Part shown: piece after piece, positions 49,387 to 57,198 of the stretch
Layout: every line of letters starts with the position of its first letter
How positions within the stretch are numbered: position 1 is the first letter of the stretch
Origin: Syntrophaceae bacterium
GTDB lineage: Bacteria; Desulfobacterota; Syntrophia; Syntrophales; PHBD01
Length of the DNA: 64,000 nt
Direction: 5' to 3'
Assembly: GCA_013177825.1 (NCBI GenBank)
Contig: JABLXX010000001.1
Span: 1,030,936-1,094,935 of the forward strand
Notes under the pieces: generated by a model
The model's database searches: none
Told to the model about the DNA's origin: nothing
Seen by the model: only the letters and a program-made list of their open reading frames with translations
Program-made: the position numbers and the translations under genes

Positions 49387-51339
49387 TCAGTCCAGGCTGT
49401 ATCCCTTTTCGCGAAACAGCCTGACACAGGCGGAGACCACGTCCGGATCGTAACGAAGCCCTTGGTTTCCTGAAATCTCCTCCATGGCGACTTCGATTCC
49501 CAGCGCCGGCCGGTATGGCCGGTGGGAGGCCATCGATTCGACGACATCGGCGACGGCAAGGATCCGGGCCTCGATCAGGATGCTTTCCCCGGTTATGCCA
49601 TGCGGGTATCCCGACCCGTCCATCCGCTCATGGTGCTGGAGGATCACTTCCGCCACCGGCCAGGGAAAGTCGATATCCTTGAGGATTTCATGCCCAGTCT
49701 CCGGGTGGATCTGGATCAGCCTGAACTCGATGGCGGAGAGCTTGGTCGGCTTGCTGAGGATCTCCGCCGGGACGGAGATCTTCCCAATGTCGTGAATGGT
49801 GGCCGCTATGCGGATGAAATCGATCTGGTCCGCCGGAAGGCCCATCTCCGTCGCAATCGCCCGGGCCAGATCGGCTGTCCTTTTCTGGTGGCCCGCCGTG
49901 TAAGGATCCCGGGCTTCCACGGCGATGGAAATGGCCTGAACCGTTGCCGCCAGGCCCCTCCTCAGCCTGTCCGTTGCCGCCTCCCGTTCCATCTCCAGTT
50001 GCTTTCGCTCGGTGATGTCCACGCAGGTGCCCACCATGCGGACGGGATGGCCGGATGCGTCATAGGTGATGGTCGCCCGGATCGACATCCACCGGACGTC
50101 GCCGTTTTTATGGACGATCCGGTAGTCCGCCTCCATCTCCTTTCGGCCCTCTCGGATGCTTCGCTTTACAACGGACTCGGCTTCCTCCCGATCCTCCGGG
50201 TGAATCAGCGGGAGCCATTCATAGCCGCGATGCTCACGCTGCTCCGGTTCCATTCCGTAGAGAATCTCCAGCTGCGACGTCCAGATTTCTTTCCCGCTCA
50301 CCATGTCCCAGTCGAAAACGCCGACCTTCCCTGCGGACTGGGCCAGATCCAGCCGGTCCTGCTGCCGGCGAAGGATCTGCTCCGTCCGTTTGCGTTCGGT
50401 GACATCGATGAGAAAATTGAGGGAGGCGGGGACGCCCTCCCAGGGGATGGCCTTCGAATGGATTTCCAGCCACAGTTCGGCTCCGGACGCCGTAATGGCC
50501 CGGAAATCGTATCCCGTTTCGACCTCTTCGCCTCCGAGTCTCCGGAGATGACGATCCAGGACCTTCCGGCGGTCTTCGGGATGGATGAACGAAACGAAAG
50601 GCCTGTTTTTGATGACCTCCTCCGGATATCCGAGGGCGTTGACAAGCGATGGATTGACGAACTGAACCTTCTCGTCCTGGGCGATCAGGATGCCCTCCAC
50701 GGCGTTTTCGAAGAGGAATCGGTACTTCTCTTCGTTTTTCCGAAGCATGTCCTCCGCCTGTTCCCGTTTCAGCCGGTTGACCATCAGAACACCCAGGAAC
50801 GTCGTCCCCAGCGGGAAGACGGCAAGAACGGGCAGAGTGAGATTGGAAAGCGCCCGCAGGGCGGACTCCCAGGGAAGCGTCAGCATCAGGGACAGCATGG
50901 CCAGGTGGATAACAAGGCCGAACAGGTAAATCTCGCGCCACGACATCCCGTCCAGAGAGCCTCGACGCAGGTGCCGCCATGCAATCCCGATCGTTCCGGT
51001 CGTGACGATCACGCTGACACCCGTCAGGACGCCCGGTCCCCCCTGATGAATGCGAAACAGTGCGGTCATCGCCATGGCAATCACGGTGGGGATGAGACCG
51101 AAGAAAAGACCCGATATGCCCAGGAGTACGGAGCGCGTATCGAAAATAATGCCCGGCATGAACGTCCACGACGTCAGCATGACGGTGATGCCGATCACTC
51201 CGATGACAAAGCCGACGGGCAGCTGATGGAGCGATGTCCGGCCCTTGGTCCAGCGGGTCGCGCTCACATCGAAGATAAAAGCGACCGCCAGCAGGAGAGC
51301 TGCATTGTGAATCAGGCCAAGAAAGGGAATGTCGGTCAT
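49387..51339 (-). CDS. 5TMR-LYT / PAS / HD-GYP cyclic-di-GMP phosphodiesterase-like protein
   Basis: 650 residues from ATG 51339, 7 bases after AGGAGA; the frame reaches 51,384 without a ribosome site. About six N-terminal helices match the LytS-type 5TM receptor (MPGIIFDTRSVLLGISGLFFG, FRIHQGGPG). Two PAS domains follow (about 215-330 and 345-465). The HD-GYP domain (about 475-650) keeps TAGHQKRT, HDIGK, HHERMDGSGYP and RILAVADVVESM. It should hydrolyse c-di-GMP in response to a membrane or PAS-bound signal. Its promoter region is shared, divergently, with the MucR gene. Confidence 0.9.
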   Translation of the reverse strand: MTDIPFLGLIHNAALLLAVAFIFDVSATRWTKGRTSLHQLPVGFVIGVIGITVMLTSWTFMPGIIFDTRSVLLGISGLFFGLIPTVIAMAMTALFRIHQGGPGVLTGVSVIVTTGTIGIAWRHLRRGSLDGMSWREIYLFGLVIHLAMLSLMLTLPWESALRALSNLTLPVLAVFPLGTTFLGVLMVNRLKREQAEDMLRKNEEKYRFLFENAVEGILIAQDEKVQFVNPSLVNALGYPEEVIKNRPFVSFIHPEDRRKVLDRHLRRLGGEEVETGYDFRAITASGAELWLEIHSKAIPWEGVPASLNFLIDVTERKRTEQILRRQQDRLDLAQSAGKVGVFDWDMVSGKEIWTSQLEILYGMEPEQREHRGYEWLPLIHPEDREEAESVVKRSIREGRKEMEADYRIVHKNGDVRWMSIRATITYDASGHPVRMVGTCVDITERKQLEMEREAATDRLRRGLAATVQAISIAVEARDPYTAGHQKRTADLARAIATEMGLPADQIDFIRIAATIHDIGKISVPAEILSKPTKLSAIEFRLIQIHPETGHEILKDIDFPWPVAEVILQHHERMDGSGYPHGITGESILIEARILAVADVVESMASHRPYRPALGIEVAMEEISGNQGLRYDPDVVSACVRLFREKGYSLD

Positions 51340-51788
51340 CGGGTGTCTCCTGATTTGTTCTTCATCCCGTTCGTGACGGTTCAATCAGATGTGAAAGAGA
51401 ATAATATGTCGCAATTTATTCTGTATCCCCGAATCATGATCCCAAGTTCCCGATGTTGAAAAAGCTGCCAAGAAAATATCGTTTTGTCCAACAAATAATT
51501 CCACCGTCCACTATCAAGATCCATGCTCTTCCGTGAATGACATGTCCGTTTCCGGTTGCCGATACATTGGAAAAACCTGGATCCGTTCACTGACAATAAT
51601 AATGGAATCACCGGAAACCATAAAAGGAGACATCAAATAAATCATGAATATAGGAAGAAAAATAATAACGTACGCATACTGAATATTCATTTATAAGAAA
51701 TTGCGTAAAAAGGAATATTGACAGTCCGTGTAAAGCATGTAAGATAAAACAAAAAAATCCTATTCCAAAGAAGGAGGATTCAATCAAG
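51340..51788. promoter_or_regulatory. AT-rich divergent promoter region of the HD-GYP and MucR genes
   Basis: 449 bases, the most AT-rich stretch of this part of the chromosome. TTGACA (51,718-51,723), 16-base spacer, TAAGAT (51,740-51,745) is a good sigma-70 promoter for the MucR gene, followed by a strong AAGGAGG site. MucR/Ros proteins bind AT-rich DNA and repress themselves, so this is a likely self-regulation site. Confidence 0.6.
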
Positions 51789-52328
51789 ATGGCCAATCCA
51801 CTCGTCGAACTAACAGCGGAAATTGTTATTTCCCATGCATCCAGTGCGGCTTTGACAAAAGAAGAGCTTCTGGAAACAATAAAGGAAGTCTATTCAACCC
51901 TCGAAGCGCTGGAAAAAGGCGTTCCGGCCGGGGGTGCCGAAGCAAAGCCGACAGCGGGAGTAAAAGCAAAGAGAGGACGACCGAGGACCAAAGTTATGGC
52001 GGAGAAGCCGGCAAAGCAGGAAAAACCGGCGGAACCCGTGAAACCGCTTGTTCCCGAAGGACCGGTGTTGTCGTTTGAAGAGGCGTTTCAGCCGGACGAG
52101 GTGGGCTGCATGATCTGCGGCAAGAGAGGCATGAAGACCCTGAAAAAGCATCTCTCGGCCGAACATGGGCTGAAACCCGGCCAGTACAAGAGAAGGTTCA
52201 AGATTCCCAAGGATGTGGATCTGGTGGCCCCGAAGTATGCCGCAGCAAGGCGCCAGATGGCCATCGACAGGGGGCTTCCGGAAAAGCTGGCGGCCGCCAG
52301 GGCCTTGCGGAAAAAGAAGGCCGAATAG
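51789..52328 (+). CDS. mucR: MucR/Ros-family zinc-finger regulator with AT-hook-like linker
   Basis: 179 residues. The N-terminal helical part (1-40: LVELTAEIVISHASSAALTKEEL) matches the MucR oligomerisation region. The C-terminal zinc finger has Cys107, Cys110, His121 and His126, followed by KPGQYKRRFKIPKDVDLVAPKYAAARR, typical of MucR. Between them is a 60-residue Lys/Pro/Ala-rich linker that includes KRGRPRTK (61-68), an AT-hook core not found in the classic alphaproteobacterial proteins. MucR homologues silence AT-rich, acquired or virulence genes, much like H-NS. An AT-richer island lies 8 kb away and could be a target. It faces the TMTC-like gene across a strong terminator. Confidence 0.88.
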   Translation: MANPLVELTAEIVISHASSAALTKEELLETIKEVYSTLEALEKGVPAGGAEAKPTAGVKAKRGRPRTKVMAEKPAKQEKPAEPVKPLVPEGPVLSFEEAFQPDEVGCMICGKRGMKTLKKHLSAEHGLKPGQYKRRFKIPKDVDLVAPKYAAARRQMAIDRGLPEKLAAARALRKKKAE

Positions 52329-52358
52329 ACGGCTGGATTCAAGAAGATCGTTTGTCCG

Positions 52359-52386
52359 GGAAAGGCGCAGGGAACTGCGCCTTTCC
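52359..52386. terminator. Bidirectional terminator-like hairpin
   Basis: GGAAAGGCGCAG (52,359-52,370) and CTGCGCCTTTCC (52,375-52,386) form a perfect 12-base stem with a GGAA tetraloop between two convergent genes. Confidence 0.75.
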
Positions 52387-52404
52387 TGCATTTCAGGGTC
52401 TGTC

Positions 52405-54243
52405 TTACCGGCTGTGCACCGTTTCCGCTTCCATGGCAAGCAAGTTCTTCCTTGCTTCCCGATGGTTCGGATTCAGTTGAAGCACCCGCCTGAACGAAGC
52501 CATCGCTTCCGGCTTTTTCCCTTTCATCGCCTGGGCAACGCCCAGGTTGTTCCACGCATCGGAATTGTTCGGTCGCATGGATACGGACCGCTCCAGATGC
52601 GGGAGCCCCTCGTCGATCCGTCCCAGTTTCACGAGGGCGATCCCCAGATTGTAATGGGCGTCGACGAAGGAGGGATCGATCCGCAGGGCGATCCGGTAGT
52701 GGCGCAGTGCATCTTCCTTTTTTCCCCCGGCGATGAGGCTGTTGGCGAGATTGCTGTGGGCCGAGGCCAGGTCCGGATGGATCTCCAGGGCCTTCCGGTA
52801 CTGTGCTCCCGCCTCCTCATAAGCGCCCGTCGCCATCAGCGTGTTCCCGAGGTTGTTGTAGCCTGCGGCGTAGTGCGGCCTGATGGCCAGAGCCTTCCGG
52901 ATGGCTGCGATGGATGCTTCATGGTCGCCTCGTTCCCTCAGGGACGTACCCAGGCTGTTATAGGCAAGCCAGTTGTCCGGTACAGCCCGTAGGGCTTGCG
53001 AAAACAGGGCCCGGTCATTTTGCCAGGCCTCCACCTGGCGAGCCGACAGAAGTGCCGGAGCCAGGATCAGGGCTGCAGAAAGGAACATCCGAAGCGGCCG
53101 CCGGAGACGCAGTGCCGCCGCGAGATCCGCGCCTCCCCAGGCAAGAATGATGAAGATGCCGATCAGGGGGATATAGGTATAGCGGTCCGCCATGGCCTGG
53201 GAGCCGATATGCACCAGTCCGATGACCGGAACAAGGGTGCCCAGGTACCAGAGCCAGCCCAGGGCCAGGTATGGATAACGCCGCCTTCCGATCAGGACGC
53301 CAAGACTGATGGCGACAAGGAGAAAACCATAGGACAGGATTTCAAGCACGGGCCAGGCAGCCGGAAGCGGATAAAAGACAGAGAGGTCCGTTGGCCAGAG
53401 AGTTTTGACAAGGTAGCTGCCGTACGAGACGATTGCATTGGCCAGCCTGGCATCAAATCCATACGTATCGACAGGAACCAGGGCGCCGGCCTTTCCCTGG
53501 CTGTACACGGCCGCCGCGCTTGCCGCTGCGGCAAGCAGGATCAGGGGCAGCTTCTCCAGGACGAGAACGGAAAAGGCGGCTCTTTTCCACGGAGACGATT
53601 CCACAGGGGGCAAGTCTTTGCCGATGACCCTGTGAAGCGGGTAGAAATCGAGCAGGACCAGGAGGAAAGGCAGCGTCACGATCATCGCTTTCGAGGCCAG
53701 GCCCAGGAGAAAGAGGCTGCAGACCGCGAGGTAGCGGCCAATGCCGGGCTTTCTCGCGTACCAGAGATAGGACCCCATCGTCAGCATCCAGAACAATCCG
53801 CACAGGACGTCCTTTCGCTCGGCGATCCAGGCGACGGACTCAACGTGGAGGGGGTGGATCCCGAACAGGGCGGCCGCCAAGGCGCTTTTCCGAAGGGAAC
53901 CCGTCATGGCCGAGAGCACGAGAAACAGCAGTGCCGTCGCCAGGGCGTGGATCAACATGTTCGTGCGGTGAAAGCCGCCCGGAGAAGGGCCGTACAGGCT
54001 GTAATCGACGAACAGGGAAAGCCATGTCACGGGATGCCACATTCCTCCGTCCGTCGCCGTAAGCATCCACTTCAGAGATTTTGCGGTGAGGCCTTCCGTG
54101 AGGCAGTCGTTGTCCTGAACGTAGAGATTGTCGTCGTAGTTGACGAAATCATAACGCTGCAAGGGCCAGAACACGGCCAGCACAAGCAGGACGAGGGCGG
54201 CGCAGATGACAATTTTCTTCGTTCGGGTGTCCGGCCGTTTCAT
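52405..54243 (-). CDS. TMTC-like membrane protein with C-terminal TPRs (GT-C type)
   Basis: 612 residues, ATG 54243 with GGAGG 5 bases upstream. About ten membrane helices fill residues 1-400. The first periplasmic loop has the acidic FVNYDDNLYVQDN, and HPLHVESVAWIAERKDVL follows, both hallmarks of the TMTC/DUF1736 group of GT-C glycosyltransferases. The C-terminal 200 residues are five or six TPRs (ALAIRPHYAAGYNNLGNTLM, ALEIHPDLASAHSNLANSLI and similar). Eukaryotic TMTCs mannosylate cadherins; bacterial ones may glycosylate exported proteins or polymers. A nearby surface target would be the autotransporter, but that is speculation. Confidence 0.82.
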   Translation of the reverse strand: MKRPDTRTKKIVICAALVLLVLAVFWPLQRYDFVNYDDNLYVQDNDCLTEGLTAKSLKWMLTATDGGMWHPVTWLSLFVDYSLYGPSPGGFHRTNMLIHALATALLFLVLSAMTGSLRKSALAAALFGIHPLHVESVAWIAERKDVLCGLFWMLTMGSYLWYARKPGIGRYLAVCSLFLLGLASKAMIVTLPFLLVLLDFYPLHRVIGKDLPPVESSPWKRAAFSVLVLEKLPLILLAAAASAAAVYSQGKAGALVPVDTYGFDARLANAIVSYGSYLVKTLWPTDLSVFYPLPAAWPVLEILSYGFLLVAISLGVLIGRRRYPYLALGWLWYLGTLVPVIGLVHIGSQAMADRYTYIPLIGIFIILAWGGADLAAALRLRRPLRMFLSAALILAPALLSARQVEAWQNDRALFSQALRAVPDNWLAYNSLGTSLRERGDHEASIAAIRKALAIRPHYAAGYNNLGNTLMATGAYEEAGAQYRKALEIHPDLASAHSNLANSLIAGGKKEDALRHYRIALRIDPSFVDAHYNLGIALVKLGRIDEGLPHLERSVSMRPNNSDAWNNLGVAQAMKGKKPEAMASFRRVLQLNPNHREARKNLLAMEAETVHSR

Positions 54244-54563
54244 CTCGCCCTCCGGGGGAGGGAAACAGGACTTTTGACAATGGGAGGCGAAGTCATTTCA
54301 ATCATGATTCGAGCTGGGCGTTTCGAACTTTACGGTCGGGACTGCGGTTTGGAGAGCCGGCAACGCCGCATTCTGTATCACAGGTCGGGTCGGAATGCCT
54401 TCATTAGTCATTTGCTGACCGGGCCGTCCGCCCGGGACAGCGTCCCATACCATTGTTCCGGAGGAGTCGTTCTTCCCGGATGGTATCATTTTTGCGTTGA
54501 ATCCATCAGAGCCATTGAAACCATAGAGACAAGTCGTCGGAAAAGAGAGGGAGGCCGCACTGT
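54244..54563. other. Upstream region of the TonB receptor operon with interrupted inverted repeat
   Basis: 320 bases between divergent genes. ATACCA (54,447-54,452) and TGGTAT (54,481-54,486), with inner TCCGG / CCGGA arms, form an interrupted 11-pair stem about 80 bases before the TonB-receptor start. It could be an operator or leader hairpin. No cobalamin or other known riboswitch sequence was found. Confidence 0.4.
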
Positions 54564-56609
54564 ATGGAGAAACAATCAAGTGACGGTAAAACGCCGAATT
54601 GCAATGTTAATCCGATTGGTTGCGTCCTTATGCTTCTATTCATGGTCCTCTGCACGATTCCTGCCCGGGCAGGCCAACAGATTGACAGTGCAAACATCGA
54701 TTTGACGGCCAGGAGCCTTACCGAACTCATGAACATCGAAGTGGATACGGTGTACGGGGCGTCGCGGTTCGAACAGAAAGTCACCCGGGCTCCGGCGTCC
54801 GTCTCCATCATCACGGCGGACGACATCCGGCATTACGGCTACCGCACCCTGGCGGACATCCTTTCCGGCGTCCGGGATTTCTACATAAGCAATGATCGGA
54901 ATTACAGCTATATAGGCAGCAGGGGTTTCTCCCGCCCGGGGGACTACAACAGCCGGTTTCTGCTGATGATCGACGGCCACCGCCTCAACGACAGCATCTA
55001 CGAGCAGGCGGCGATCGGATCGGATTTTCCCCTGGATGTGGACCTGATCGATCGGGTGGAGGTCATCCGCGGTGCCAGTTCATCCCTGTACGGAACAAAC
55101 GCTTTTCTCGGGGTCATCCATGTCCTGACGAAAAAGGGCGGGCGGGTGGGCGGCGTGGAGCTGTCCGGCGAAACGGGATCGCAGTACACCTTCAAGGGCA
55201 GGCTTACCTATGGCGGGCGTTTCGAGGACCGGAACACGGAAGTCCTGTTCTCGGCGACGAAGTATCGCAGCAAAGGGAACCGGGAGCTGTTCTATCCCGA
55301 GTTCAACAGTCCGGAAACCTCGTATGGAACCGTGCAGGGCGGAGACGGGGAGGCATATGGAAACGCTTTTCTGAACCTGTCGAATGGATTCTTGAATCTA
55401 CAGGGGGCGTTCTTGAGCAGGGAAAAGGACATCCCGACAGCGGCCTGGGGAACGGTTTTCAACCAGGCGGGGACGAAATCCATCGACGACAGGGGGTATG
55501 CCGATCTTCGTTTCGACCGGACCTTCGACAACGGGCTCGGTGTCCTGGCCCGTCTTTATTATGACCATTATCGTTATGACGGGGATTATGTGTTTCCGTA
55601 CCTCCTGAACAGGGACCAGGCGATCGGCCAGTCCTGGGGTGGGGAACTGAAAGCCACCAAAGTGCTCTTCGATCGTCACCGGCTGGTCGCAGGTGTGGAA
55701 TACACGGATTATTTCCGGCAGGATCAGTTGAACTGGGACGAGAATCCAAGGATCGAGTACCTCAACGACCAGCGGTCAACGTACCAGTGGGCGGCGTACC
55801 TGCAGGGTGAAGTCACGCTCCTTCCGGAACTGATTCTAAATCTGGGTGTCCGTTACGATCATTACGGCACCTTCGGCGACACGGTGAATCCGCGGCTGGC
55901 GCTGATTTACGCCCTTCGGGAAACGACACACCTCAAACTCCTGTACGGCGAGTCTTTCCGGGCGCCGAGCGTCTATGAGCTGTATTACAGCGACGGCAAT
56001 GTGGCATCGAAGGCCAATCCTGATCTCCAACCGGAGAAGATCGCCTCCTATGAGTTCGTCCTGGAACAGTATTTCCCCAGGGATATCAAGATGACGGGCT
56101 CGCTGTTCCGGAACACCATCCGGAACCTGATTGTGCTCCAGACGGATCCGTCGGACGGTCTGCTGGTTTTTCGGAACGTGGACAAAATGGAGACGGCGGG
56201 GATCGGCCTGGAGTTTGAAAAGCGCTGGAGCAGCGGAATCCGGGGGCGCATCGCCTACACCTACCAGGAGTCCGAAAACAAACTGGATGGAACGGTCCCG
56301 GTCGCATCCCCGAGACACCTGGCCAAGATGCGAGTACTGATTCCATTCCTCGACGAGCGGCTGACGCTGTCGCTGGAAGAACAATACGTGGACAGCCGCC
56401 GGACGATCGGCGGGACCGACGCGGCCCCTTACTTCCTGACGAACGTCACCCTTCTGGGCAGGGGTTGGATCCCGGGCCTGGAGGGGTCGGTCAGCGTGTA
56501 TAACGTCTTCGACAAGCGATACGAAGACCCGGCCTCCCAGGAGCACGTGCAGAATACGATCACCCGGGACGGACGTGAATTCAGGTTCAAACTGACGTAT
56601 CGCTTCTGA
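54564..56609 (+). CDS. TonB-dependent outer-membrane receptor
   Basis: 681 residues, ATG behind GAGGGAGG. After a signal peptide (hydrophobic about 18-36, ARA-GQ) comes LTELMNIEVDTVYGASRFEQKV, an EVDTVYGAS TonB-box-like stretch, then the plug domain (APASVSIITADDIRHYGYRTLADIL, VEVIRGASSSLYGTNAFLGVIHVLTKKGG). The 22-strand barrel ends with FRFKLTYRF. It lacks close Fe-siderophore or B12 hallmarks. The gene begins a three-gene operon with a YfiR-like protein (6 bases later) and a CHASE8 hybrid kinase, an arrangement in which receptor and sensor may work together. Confidence 0.9.
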   Translation: MEKQSSDGKTPNCNVNPIGCVLMLLFMVLCTIPARAGQQIDSANIDLTARSLTELMNIEVDTVYGASRFEQKVTRAPASVSIITADDIRHYGYRTLADILSGVRDFYISNDRNYSYIGSRGFSRPGDYNSRFLLMIDGHRLNDSIYEQAAIGSDFPLDVDLIDRVEVIRGASSSLYGTNAFLGVIHVLTKKGGRVGGVELSGETGSQYTFKGRLTYGGRFEDRNTEVLFSATKYRSKGNRELFYPEFNSPETSYGTVQGGDGEAYGNAFLNLSNGFLNLQGAFLSREKDIPTAAWGTVFNQAGTKSIDDRGYADLRFDRTFDNGLGVLARLYYDHYRYDGDYVFPYLLNRDQAIGQSWGGELKATKVLFDRHRLVAGVEYTDYFRQDQLNWDENPRIEYLNDQRSTYQWAAYLQGEVTLLPELILNLGVRYDHYGTFGDTVNPRLALIYALRETTHLKLLYGESFRAPSVYELYYSDGNVASKANPDLQPEKIASYEFVLEQYFPRDIKMTGSLFRNTIRNLIVLQTDPSDGLLVFRNVDKMETAGIGLEFEKRWSSGIRGRIAYTYQESENKLDGTVPVASPRHLAKMRVLIPFLDERLTLSLEEQYVDSRRTIGGTDAAPYFLTNVTLLGRGWIPGLEGSVSVYNVFDKRYEDPASQEHVQNTITRDGREFRFKLTYRF

Positions 56610-56615
56610 ACGGGA

Positions 56616-57170
56616 ATGGCCATGTCCGGAAATCGCTCATCCAGGCTCATCGTCTTCATGCTGATCGCAGGGATCGTCCTGGGGTTTCCGGCCACAGCTC
56701 TTTCCGAAGACAAGCCCGTCCGCGAATATGATCTCAAGGCGGCATTCCTGTATAATCTTCTGAAGTTCGTCAACTGGCCCGATGAAATCCAGTGCGGTTC
56801 CCACCTGGTCATCGGGATTTTCGGCGATGATCCTTTCGGTGCCTCCATGGAGGTCCTGAAGGACAAGATGATCGGCAGGCGCCTCATCGTCATCCGCAAG
56901 GGACGCAGCCTCCAGGCGCTGAAGCGCTGCGATGTCCTGTTCGTTTCCCGGTCCGAGTCGGATAGGGTCGAAAGGGTCGTGCGTTCCGCCCTTCCGATGC
57001 ATACCCTGGTCGTCGGGGACTCGGCCGGGTTTGCGGAACGGGGCGTCATGATCAACTTTTTCCTTCATGAACGGAAGCTTCGTTTTGAAATCAATGTGGA
57101 TGCGGTCCGACGCGCGGGATTGACGGTCAGTTCCCAGGTTCTGAGGCTGGGACGGGTGGTCCAGGAGTAG
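56616..57170 (+). CDS. YfiR-like periplasmic protein (DUF4154)
   Basis: 184 residues (ATG 56622 is an alternative start). Signal peptide to about residue 29. The mature domain matches YfiR: EYDLKAAFLYNLLKFVNWP, LVIGIFGDDPFG, RCDVLFVSRSESDRV, HTLVVGDSAGFAERGVMINFFLHERKLRFEINVDAVRRAGL (split here), the usual end INxxAARRAGLxxS. YfiR binds and represses the periplasmic sensor domain (CHASE8) of the diguanylate cyclase YfiN in Pseudomonas. The next gene has a CHASE8-like domain but a kinase output. The paired Cys of YfiR are not conserved as such: only one Cys in the mature domain follows CG at residue 66 and another at 109. Confidence 0.85.
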   Translation: MAMSGNRSSRLIVFMLIAGIVLGFPATALSEDKPVREYDLKAAFLYNLLKFVNWPDEIQCGSHLVIGIFGDDPFGASMEVLKDKMIGRRLIVIRKGRSLQALKRCDVLFVSRSESDRVERVVRSALPMHTLVVGDSAGFAERGVMINFFLHERKLRFEINVDAVRRAGLTVSSQVLRLGRVVQE

Positions 57171-57198
57171 CGGCTCCTTGCAAAGAGGGATATACACC

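Noticed and set aside
54244-54563. Cobalamin riboswitch before the TonB receptor.
   Set aside because: No B12-box-like sequence or multi-stem layout was found; only a simple interrupted inverted repeat.
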